Shown here: positions 25,201-37,200 of the stretch, piece by piece
Layout: each line of letters opens with the position of its first letter
How positions within the stretch are numbered: position 1 is the stretch's first letter
Assembly (NCBI GenBank): GCA_963971285.1
Contig: OZ020255.1
Location: 10,746,931-10,810,930, forward strand
DNA: 64,000 nucleotides
From: Astropecten irregularis
Lineage: Eukaryota > Echinodermata > Asteroidea > Paxillosida > Astropectinidae
Direction: 5' to 3'
The notes under the pieces: model-generated
The model's input: the letters and a program-made list of their open reading frames with translations, nothing else
Database searches by the model: none
What the model was told of the DNA's origin: nothing
Made by a program: the position numbers and the translations under genes

Positions 25201-28200
25201 ATATGCAGTGGCTTTCTATATCCAAATTGCACCATACAGCCATAGCCACATATTGAGTACTCACCTATTAAAATAGTCTCCTTGTTTTAATTGCCATCCA
25301 TTCAATATAGTCGCCTATTAAATGATCCTTTGTTGAATAGACACCTATTGAATATTCGCCCATTGAACAGATAACAGTGGCATATATATTTACCAACCTA
25401 TACCCACACTGCACTTCATTATTGTCCTTCAATTGGTGACCGGTCACATATTCTTTCCATTGCACTCTTAAGCAGTCCATATTTTATACTATTGAATGCA
25501 AACAGCACACTATACTGGGCTCTAGCCGATCTATTACTTCAAGTCTCACTGGGTTAAAGTCGTTACTTTTGAGATACTATAAACATTTAGAACCCTACAC
25601 AGATCTGTGTACCAGGCGCGGTTCTACAGGGGGGGTACAGGGGGCTGTAAACCCCACCCCCCCCCCCCCCCCCACCCCCCAAAAAAAAAAAAATGCAGTT
25701 GAAAATAAAATGCTTGATGTTGGGAAAATACTGGATCTTTTCAGTTATTACACGACAAAAACTTTCCTACACCTAATAAGACAGCAGAAGTGAAGGTTAG
25801 AAGATGACGTCATGTGCGAAGGGTCTAGCCCCCCAAAAATGTTAATCTTGTAGCCCCCAAAAAATAATTGCTCTAGAACCCCACCCCAATTGTATGCTCC
25901 TTTTTTCCCTTTCTTCATTTTCTCATTTTTCTTTCGGACAGGAAAATTTGTACATGGCACAGAAAAACAAAGAGGATTGCGGCTTAACCAATGGGGACAG
26001 GAGTACTGCAGTCCAGGTAAGATAACATTTTCTTGTCCTGTAAGGATGCTTGTTAAGCCTTTTCCTTTTCCCCCTTTTATTTATTCAAGTTGGAAATTCA
26101 TGATTGTAGTCAAACTAGATTTTCTAGTGGCCTCGCCAGAGCGGATGAGTGCATTTAAATACAGAAGAAAACTAAAACCATATTAAAGTCAAATGCTAAC
26201 AATTGAATCTCACGGGGGAACTTAAATTAATGCAGATCTGCTTTTTTTTTCAACCAGAATCCTTGATGATGGGAAAAATAAATTTACATTTTCCAAAGAG
26301 AGCTCAACTGGGATTAGAACAGTTACGCCAGATGAAAGTAAATGGCCGCCTTGTGCTAAAACAAAAAAGCAATAAAAAAGTGCATAATTTGTGAAAATTG
26401 TGAGTTTGTGACTTGTGTTGGGTCTAAGATGCACGCGGCACAACTTAAAGGTATAATACATGATTGGTAAAGGTTGCAGAACAGCACTGACACTTTGTCT
26501 GATCAAACATGTACATGAAATGATAAACCTGTGAACATTTGAGCTCAATTGGACATCTGAGTCATGAGAAAATAGCAAAATAAAACGACTCAAATTTTCT
26601 TGAAAAAAGATTTTGACATCTGTCTGTGAATTTAGATTCGGTGATGGCTAATGCCTCGTCATGTCTGCTTTCTATTCATCAATTCGCCATTCCATTATCA
26701 TTAAGATAAATATGTTTAAAGAAAAGAAAAAAATGCATTAGGCTCTTTCAGTGCAGCTGTACTTAAGGCCTTATCTAAAACTCCCACATGTTTCGTCATG
26801 TCATGTGTTAAATTACATGTCGGAACCAGTCTAGATTCATCTTTATCATACGGAGGTTGGCATCGTTCCCATGGATACAATCGCCATGGATCATGTTGAC
26901 TCTGGTCATGTGATCGTAGCCCCTGGCGCATCTCTGCCATTAATTAAATTTCCGTGTAAATAAAACGACCACGGATGTAAAAGGTTGTCTGTTGAAACAA
27001 GGTATAAAGAGGTTTTTGTTTGATTTCGGTTAATTTTCACAATGTGGTCATGGATGACTATGATCTGCTCTTACAAAATGTATTGAATAAAGAATTACTT
27101 TGCAGGGTCGTCTTCCTGTGAGATGCTTAATTAACAAGTTGAAAATGGTGAAAATAGTTAAAATGGTGAAAGTGGTGAAAATTGTGAAAACGGTGAAAAT
27201 GGTGAAAAAAGTGAAAATGATTAAAATAGTGAAAATGGTGAAAATTGTTAAAATTGTGAAAATAATGAAAATGGTAAAAATAGTGAAAATAATTAAAACA
27301 GTGAAAATAGTGAAAAAGGTGAAAATAATGAAAATTGTGAAAATTGTGAAAATGGTCCAAATTGTTGCAATTGGCAAAAATTAATAAAATGGTGAAGATG
27401 GTGTAAGTTGTTATGCCTTGCATCACAAAAACATATACTCCCAATTTGCACAAATTTATTCTGAAGCTGAAAATTTGTGATGAACCTGTAATGTAACAAT
27501 GATTCTTTGTTTGTTTCTTTTGTTGTTTTGTTCTCCCCAGTTGCCAATTCGAGTGTGCTGTGAAGACGGCACCACCAAGCTACTAGAGATCCATCCCAGC
27601 CTGACGGTCCACGATGTCTGCGCGCTGATGGTGACCAAGATGCACACCAACAACGACAAGAGCTGGTCTCTAAGAGAGGAACTCCCAGACATGGATCTAG
27701 GTATTACAGGAGAATTGTTAATTTTTGTGTTCATGGTTGGAAAATTGGATTTTACTTGATTTAATCAAATCCATAATTAAGAGAAACTGAGTGTAAGTAT
27801 AGACCTTTCTTTTGCAACGTCACAGACCGAGTTTTTGCCAACCAGCATGGCGGAAAGTACGGCGAGTCATCAAAGCCAGGCATACAAAATTACCACATAT
27901 TTTACCCAATTTGTACACAATGTTTTATAAACATTAAAAGATATTGCTGAATGTAATGAAAACAACATAAGCAATGATGGTATGTATATTTGTGCAGCTA
28001 TGGAAAGTTTTCAAAAATGTTGAATGTAGTCACACCGTCTTCGAGAAGACGAAATTATTTGCAACATTTGGCCGCCCATGCCAACCAGCAGCCAATGTTT
28101 ATAAACAAAAGAAAGGTCTATAGAAAGTGATTAAAGGTAGTATCATACTTTGGTAAGAGACCAAAACAGAAATGTTCATAGATTTTCGTATAACTTACAG

Positions 28201-31200
28201 GGTATGGAGATGGTGGTGGTAGAAGCATACCGTTAAAATCTTTTTTATCCAGAAATTAGTAAAACAATGACCCAAAATCTCTTTTTGATCTTTTAAAAGA
28301 TCAAAATAAAAGAGAAATACCGTGGCCATTTTTCACCGTTTTCTCAGAAAGTGGGCACCATATGGGACTGAAATTTTCACAGATGACTGTTACTGTATCT
28401 GTCTTGATATGTTTGCCTATGAATCTGTATTGCTTGGACAAAACCCAAGAAATATGAAAGAAGTAAGAAATAACCTTTAAATGAGGGATACAGGGGTGTA
28501 ATTTGTCAGAAAAAAATCCTGATTTCAGGACTTTTCCCACTAACTTTCCCTGTTCAAAAGTATCTGAAGCATGTGATTTTCAGGGTTTTTTAATTACGTT
28601 TTCAGGATTTTTACCCTGTTATAATCTCCGCCCTGGGGATACAATCAAATTTAATCAGTAAAAGTAAATCTGTACAATTGAAACCTAATGCCTGTTTGTT
28701 TAAGGCACAGGATCACTGATTTTGCGGATCCCGGATCCCATCCTGTACCCTGCATAGGACGTGGATCCGCAATGCGCGGTATTTTTAAACGCATGAGGGC
28801 GCTGTTAAGTGTACAACTTTATTTACTTCCGGGGGTACGGTCCGGTTAATTGTCAATTGAGCAGAGGTCATTTATGGACAATTTTGTCTTTTGGGATACG
28901 ATAGAAGTGTATATTTTTACTACGACATGTACGAGTTGTATTTTGACCCAGCGGTACACAAGAACAAGGCATTGTCAAATGACCCCCGGAAGTAATTTTA
29001 GCGCCCTCTAGCGTTCAAAAATACCGCGCATTTTGGGACCCCGTGCATTAAACAAACGGGCCCTAAATTGTAAACATGTAGTATTAGAGAGGAGCCTATT
29101 TGATTATGTTCAGTTGTTAAAAAAACACAGGGCTGAGAGATAATGACAGCAACATTAAAGGGATGGTACAGAATTGGTAAGACAAAATACACTTCATGAT
29201 CACAGATTCACATAAAAATTTAACAGTATAATGGTGATGATAGGAGAAAACATCCCATGAAATGTTTTTGTCTGAAATGCCATATTCGTTGAGAAATAAA
29301 TGAAACTATTTTCCGATTGGAATAAATCGCTTCAAAGCGTTTTATTCATTCGTTGAAATGTGTACAGTTTTCTGTACACGGGTTTTCACTATTTACTCGT
29401 GACCCAGATGGCTGATTGACCTCAAACTTCTACAGGTTTGCCAGTTAAGGTATATGATGGATTACATAATGTGCTTTCACTGTCAGCAACGGTTTTGTCG
29501 CAAAAACCAATTCTGTACCATCCCTTTAAGGACATACCAGATTCAACCATGTACTGGGGTTGAATAGCCCATATTCCAGAAACATTGAGCAGATCCAAGA
29601 CTGCAGTATGTATGCCTGTATGTATGTATGCATCCATCTGTATAAGATTTCCCATCCTGGGATGAAAGGCCCACATTGCAAAAACATCTGCTCAGCTCTG
29701 AGACTCTGATGCAACAATGGCGGGTAGTGTCTTGGCCAAGGAACGCTGGAGGTGTTTAAAGGGGCACTGTCATCTGTCTCCGTTTTTGGACGGACTTGTG
29801 AGTGTTTCAGGGATGAGATTTCTCAGATTAAAATCTGATTTCAGATTTTTTTGTTTTGGATTTCAGATTTTTTTTTCCTCACAGGCTGTGTACAAAAGTA
29901 TAGGAGATTTTCAGATTTCTTATGCTCCCTGTCAGCTGTTTTCAGACATTTTTATCATTGGTCAATCTCATCCCTGGTGCTTGTTGCTAGATGACGCCTT
30001 GAAATTAGGATCCTGTGGGTTAGTTCTACAGATGGTGGGTTTGAACCCCGCCTGTGTTGATCATGGTGCGAGCATTCCTTGAGCAAAGACACTTTAATAC
30101 TTCATCATTATAAACTGCTTCTCTCCGCCCAGGAGTAAATGTTTACCTGTGATAGAAGAGTTGGGTCTGTCTTAAACATGAGTGGGCTTCAACTTGAGAT
30201 GGTTTTATAATTTTTGATTGGCCTGTTGATCAGTGATATGCACTGAGATATGATACATTTTTATTAAAGTATACAATAGAAATAAGAATATTATAAGTGC
30301 CGGATATTTGTATTATTGCTAATTATCCAGGGGTCGATTTCACCAAACTCATCATAACTTGCTATAAAACTTTTGATGTGTTGCAAGTCGTACGTAGGAT
30401 AGACCCCCTACGATGGGTTATTCTTCGTAACTCGAGTTACGATCGATCAAAGGGCTCCGTGAAATCGACCCCCTGCTCATTTAACCTTATGATATCTCAC
30501 CTGGTGATATTCTCCCTATACTTTTTTCTATATTTGCCATCTTAATACAGTGGACACTGCTATAATTATAATAATAATTTATATCATAGCATATCACCCA
30601 CCCTTTGTAATGTAATCTCTTTTGATTATCATCGTGTCTTATATTTGTCTGTTTTATATTTCCCCTTTTGCTATTGCCCCCTCTGACATTACTCCCTCTG
30701 ACATTACCCCCTCTGATATTTCTCGCTTCTGGATTTATCTTGATATTACTGCCGCTGATATTGCTCCCTCCGATACTACTCCCTCTGATAATATTTGTTT
30801 TGGCAGTATTACTTTTTTTGCTATGTTACTACCGTTGATTTAAAATACCCATTTCCATACTGCCCGTTATTATTTTCCTACTTCTGATATTTCTTGTACT
30901 TTTTGTATCACCCTCTTAGAGAGGACCTTGGAGGACCATGAGCTTGTTTCGGCCGTCTGCAAGAGCTGGCCGCCAAACTCCAACAACAAACTTCACTTCC
31001 GCAAGGACTTCAGGAAGTACGAGATCTTCCAAAGTCCCGGTGTAAGTATAGACGCAAGTCATTGTAAACAATAAACAACAAACAAACAAACAAAGACAAG
31101 AAACATTAACATATATTCATGGTTTGGAGGATTATTACGTGTTCTGCAGGGTTTTTTTTTTTTAAGCCGAAAAACGTCCACAAATTAGGGTGGAAGCAAA

Positions 31201-34200
31201 ATGGCGACTTGAACTCGATTGTGAGATTCTAAGGATTTTAAGCTTTCCAATAATATTTTATAACAACTGCATCAATAACACCAATATTTCATTGAATAAT
31301 CCTTTGACCTTCTGTGGAACCGTCCGTATTTGATACTTTCTGGAAACCGTTAAAACCGCAGCCGTTTGCCTGTCGCTTGTGGAATGAATAAAGAATTGTT
31401 TAATTAAATTTGAATTGAATTGAGCAGTATTTATCGATACAAGTAATAAACTGCTGCAAACTGCTCATCAGCCAAATTAATAACCTGAAATTTATAAAAA
31501 ATGCTTGGAGTTAGGAGGGCCTGACGCGTTTCGATCCTAGCAGGATCTTTATCAAAGGCTTAATGACAAGAGGACAAGAACATACATGTAAAGATACACA
31601 TAAAAGATACACATAAACAACATTTATCCAGGCAAATTCTCTGTGGACAACGGAATTCTCGTGTCGAACCTTTTTACAAATGCAAAAGCACAGAAAATGT
31701 GGATGATAGTTCTCTTGTCGTTGGAATTATCTTCACAACTTTCATGGCTTGAATAAGTTGTATGATTTACATGCACTTGCTTGCCTTTTTGATGTGGCTG
31801 GTAAAAGAGTAGAAAAGGGAAAAAAAAAGAGTTGACCTCTGTTTGACCTCATTGTGTTTGAGCACACCATTACCCTTTGCCAGAAGCATTAAAGCTCTTG
31901 TGAACTTTGGATCCCATTAGTGTCGGCTTTTTTACCGGGGCCTCCTGTATTCCGCTGTTTTTTGGTTTCCTCCCCACTCGAGCCTGCTGATATGTTTCTG
32001 GGAGTGTGACCCACTTTCGTTTGAAGTGTTTGAAACACTTCACCAGATCATAAACCTTTTGGGTGCCAACAAAAAATCCTGAAGTGTCACTGTGACTCCT
32101 GTCAGAGTCACAACCGTCGTTAGTCCGATACGACCACTCAAGTTGAAAAATTGTCAGACTCTTCAAAACTCTCGACTAGCATTGGTATCACTTAAAGGTA
32201 GTATCATACTTTGGTAAGAGACCAAAACAAAAATGTTCACAGATTTACGTATAACTTACAGGGTATGAAGATGGTGGTGGAAGAAACATACTGTTAAAAT
32301 ATTTCCGCCTGAAATAGTGTATTTATCCAGAAATTAGTCAAACAACAACCGAAAAGAGAAAACACTTAAGAAATACTGTGGCCGTTTTTCACTGTTTTCT
32401 CAAAAAGTGGGCAACGTATGGGACTGAAATTTGCACAGATGACTGTTACTGTATCTTCCTTGTTATTTCTGCCCATGAATCTGTCTTTCATTGACAAAAA
32501 CCAAAGTATGATACTACCTTTATAACCTAAAGGTAGCATCATACTTTGGTTTTAGTGGATAAAACAGCCTTGTTCATAATTTGATTTGCCATGGAATAAA
32601 AACAAACCTGTGAAATGTTCAGCTCAATTGATCAATGGAAACAGTAGAACGGTATTTTGTTTTATCTGTGAACATTTTTGTTTTGGTTTCCTACCAAAGT
32701 ATGATAGTACCTTTAAGATTTGGGTTGTTTTGGGTTGTTTTTTTTTTTGGGGGGGGGGGGTGGTCGGGTAGTTATTTTACAGCTTGAACCGTAAAAGAGC
32801 TAAATATTTGGGGAAATTATTATCTTGTACTTAGAACCCAAACCATTCCAAATGTTTATGAATCCATATTTTGCTATACCAGATTTTGAAGTACTTAGAA
32901 CATATTATAAAGGGTTCATTACACAGAACTTCACTTTGTGGCTTGTTGGCCTCAACTTGGCCCACGTCCAAAACCTGTGCCTATAGGCCGATCCGACAAC
33001 ACGATATACTGTCGGCCATTACTGCAGTGTCCCCGCCTGCCTTTTGTCCGGCAACAAAAGAATTTACGTTCCACTGCACTCTATAATTGTTGAAATGTAA
33101 TCATTTGTTTGCCCCCAGAAAGATTTTTACATTGATGTCTGCGAAAGACTCTGGTACACCTTTGAATGTTGCTGTTACACCTGCATCTCTGTGTACCCAA
33201 AAATCTAAAAAATTGTGTCGATTTGGGGCCAATGCTCAAGGGCTGCATGTAGTAATGGTCTTGTTTTTGTACCGTTTCTATTGCAGCAATTTTTCCCGGA
33301 GCAGATGCTCGTTGACGAGGAGGATGGCGACAGCCCCACGCTAAGCAGCAAACGGCCCAAGACGCCATGGTTGCTGGTAAGAAATCAACAAGGTCAAACA
33401 GAAGCTCGCTGGCCTTTAATACTCACGATGTGGCTTCTGCGTTCATGATTGAACATTTTCATTTCAGTGATGCCAATCCTGCCAATATACCCAATTGCAA
33501 TTACTTTCTCATTTGAATTTTTTTAAGCGCCATGGGGGTTTACAAAACTGAGGCTCAGGCTCAAGCTCCATTTTATGAATCCATTCTGAAATAACAGGTG
33601 TCAAAATAGAAGCTTCTGGCTTTTGTTCAGAAGTAAATCATCTGGTTTGAAAAGGAAAACACAGCCTCAGCTTCAATGAAAAAAACACAACCTATATTTT
33701 CAGTATATGGATGACTGTACTGGAGCCCGAGCCTAAGCCTCGAAGAGGCCCTGAAACTCATTTAGGGTCAATCTTAGTGACCCTATACAATTCCACATAC
33801 AAGCTTTTCTAATTTCTTTTTTCTTGTTCTATTTTTTTTTAAGGATTTACTGTCAACGGCAGACAAGATTCCTGAGATTCAGGGCTACCTCCATGTGAGG
33901 GAGGGCCACAAGAAGTCCTGGAAGAAGATGTTCTTTCTCCTGAGGGAATCGGGACTCTACTGCTCCAGCAAAGGCAACTCCAAGGTCAGTGAAGAGCAGG
34001 TGTGCTCTGACAAAATAAAACGAGGCACAAGTCTCCCAATAAATTACAAGTCATTCAAAAATTGTTGCAAGATGCATATCGCAAAGAATTTCTGATGTTA
34101 AGAAAGATGCGAGGCTTTGCATGGTGACAATTGGTATGTGGATCGGTTTGCGGAAACACCATGTAATAATCGTTCGTACTTTCGCACTTCTATATCGTTC

Positions 34201-37200
34201 GCACTTCTCGCATTTAGGACTCAATGTTTCGACTAGTCTGCTCTAGTCCTCATCAGGAGCCCTTTCTGATGTCCACAGAGATATCCTGGTTATGTCAAGA
34301 TAAAGACACAAGTGATATTCAAAAACTAACCGAGTCACTCGTTGACCTTGAACTTGATTTTGCCACACGCTTTTAAAACTGAATGAATCTGCATTTCTTT
34401 GACAAAAACAAAAGTATGAAATGACCTTGAATTCTTCTCGGCAGGATCCAAGACACCTTCATTTCTTTGTGCAATTCAACGACGTGAACATTTACCAGGC
34501 CACCAACGCCAAGAAGAAATTCCACTCTCCGACAGACTTCATGTTCTGCACCAAGGTACGTCCTGCGTTGCCAGGTTTATACCTTTTTTGTCATTCTAAT
34601 AAAACCCTACAATTCTAGAAGTGGATTTTGGTGGATGTAGGATTAACGGTTCAGTCGAGACACTTACGTTGCGTTTTTTTTTTTTTTTTTTTATTATTCT
34701 CAGCCGGCCAAGGGCAAATCAGATCTCAAGGACCTGAAATGTTTCTGCGCCGAGAGCGAGAGGTCGCGGCAGTGCTGGCTGGCCACCATGCGTCTGGTCA
34801 AGTACGGCTCCTTGCTACGGGAGAATTACAACAGCGCCATGCACAGGACGGCCAAGAGCCGGGTGGCCGACAGCGACAATGCCATGAAGGTAAGAGAGTC
34901 CTGGTTGTGTGCGATAGAGGGCAGGCTTTGTGGTCAGCTCGTCCGTTTGCTTCATCAATATCCCCACCGTTATTATGTTTGGGTTTATGCTTGGAGTTAG
35001 GTGGGCCTGACGCATTTCGATCCTAGCAGGACCTTTGTCGAAGGGAAGATCTAAATGGGATCGTTATCAAAGGCTAGTCTTCGATAAAGATCCTACTAGG
35101 ATCAAAACCCATCAGGCCCTCCTAACTCGAAACATTTCATTTCAGGTCATTATTTTGGCTTATGAGCAGTTTGCAGCAGTTCATTACTTGTATTGATTAT
35201 GTTTGGGCTAATTAGACAGCTCAAATTGCCAAATTTGAAATGCCCATGAATAAATGCTTCTATCAAGTTACGTTCTTTTTTAAGAACTTTTTAAGAACAT
35301 GGTGCCATTTTTCTTTCTGTTTTTTATTAAGTTAAAATCAAAAGCTTTCTTCATTTCAGGTAGAGAATAGCATTTCAGGTAGAGACATTTTCACAGCATG
35401 TTCCTACCATTACCCTCTTAAAACCCCGAAAGTTATCCGTAAATCTGGGAACATTTCTGTTTGGGTATGTTGCCAATCCTGTACTGTAACTTTACAAATC
35501 CAACCTGTATTTTCAGGACATGAAGAATTGCACAGAGCGAGCTGCAATGGATTTCTCAGGTAACCAAGGCCGGGTGATAGACAATCCGTCCGAGGCAATC
35601 GCCATCGCCAGACAAGAAGGATTCAACTGGAGGGTGAGTACAAAAGCCAATCGTTTGTTTGTCTATGTGATAGACGCACTCCTACTGTTGGGCGAGCTTG
35701 TCTATAGTAAATAGTTGCTGCCGCACGAAATTGAACAAAAGTATATGAGACGTGTGATTTTCTCGGTTTTTCATCATGTTTTCAGGAATGTTTGCGCTGT
35801 TTACAATCACAGCCCTATTTAAGAATGTAATCATAAACAAGCCAAGATAATTAACAATATGGGGCACTGCAAACATAGAGCTGGATAGCTCAGTTGGTAA
35901 GAGCACTGATACAGTATTCCTGGTTTCAGGTTTGAATCTTGCTCCAGTCAATAGCGTTCCGCACTAATGACGTCACACCATGCATGCACGCGCACACATA
36001 CTCCCACTCACCACACGTTTGCATATGGCCGGTTGCAATGTTTGTCTGAGGTTCGGTGCTATTTTTAGCGCAAGTGTGCAGCGCTATTTCCTTTGTTCAC
36101 CTTTCAATGACAAAAGCCACCTTGTTTTTGGAATTGTTGATTTGCAGAAGCGCGGCAACCAGCGTTCCTTTGAAGGACCTTCTTTGACAAGTCCACGGCA
36201 GTCCAATTCGGGCAGTCCCCGGTTTGTCTTCAACCCTCTACACAAGGATCTTCACTCGACGGGCAGTCATAGTCCGCAGCCAAGTAGTCCAAGGCATAAT
36301 GGCGGCAGCCCGAGAGGAGGTGCAGGGCACGGGAACAGTAGCCCTGCTGGCCACAGAATAGGTGGTTTCAGATCAGGTTAGTAGCCTTGCTGGCCACTGG
36401 CTGGTCAAGATTCAGGTTGAGTTAGTAGCCTTGCTGGCCACTGGCTGGTCAAGATTCGGGCTGGTTAGTAGCCTTGCTGGCCACAGACTGGTCAAGATTC
36501 AGGTTGGGTTAGTAGCCCTGCTGGCCACTGAGTGGTCAAGATTCAGGTTGGGTTAGTAGCCCTGCTGGCCACTGAGTGGTCAAGATTCAGGTTGGGTTAG
36601 TAGCCTTGCTGGCCACTGAGTGGTCAAGATTCAGGTTGGGGGAGTAGCCCTGCTGGCCACTGACTGGTCAAGATTCAGGTTGGGTTAGTAGTCTTGCTGG
36701 CCACTGACTGGTCAAGATTCAGGTTGGGTTAGTAGTCTTGCTGGCCACTGAGTGGTCAAGATTCAGGTTGGGTTAGTAGCCCTGCTGGCCACTGACTGGT
36801 CAAGATTCAGGTTGGGTTAGTAGTCTTGCTGGCCACTGACTGGTCAAGATTCAGGTTGGGGGAGTAGCCTTGCTGGCCACTGAGTGGTCAAGATTTGGGT
36901 TGGTCCATCCTTTAAGTAGCTGATTCTAACCACCTTTATACCTCTCTGGCCTCCAACAAGTTGATTAACTTCCATTTCTTTTGTATGGTTTGACTGGCAG
37001 GTGTCCATATGACCCAGCCCTGGTTCCACAGCGGTCTCAGCCGGGAGCAGACCCACGAGCTCTTTGCCAAGAAGGGCATGGTGGACGGTATGTTCCTGGT
37101 CAGGGAATCTCAGAGGATCGCAGGTGCCTTCGTCCTGTCCTTCAGCTTCAGCCAGAAGGTCAAACACTATCAAATCAATGCAGTAAGTAGCCATCTGTCT

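Noticed and set aside
27048-27453. Lys/Val/Met-rich (+) and Phe/Thr/Ile-rich (-) frames
   Set aside because: They come from the 9-bp minisatellite; its period keeps several frames open.
35879-35949. A possible tRNA gene on the + strand
   Set aside because: The A and B boxes are visible but the anticodon arm fails to form; kept only as a tRNA-like repeat.
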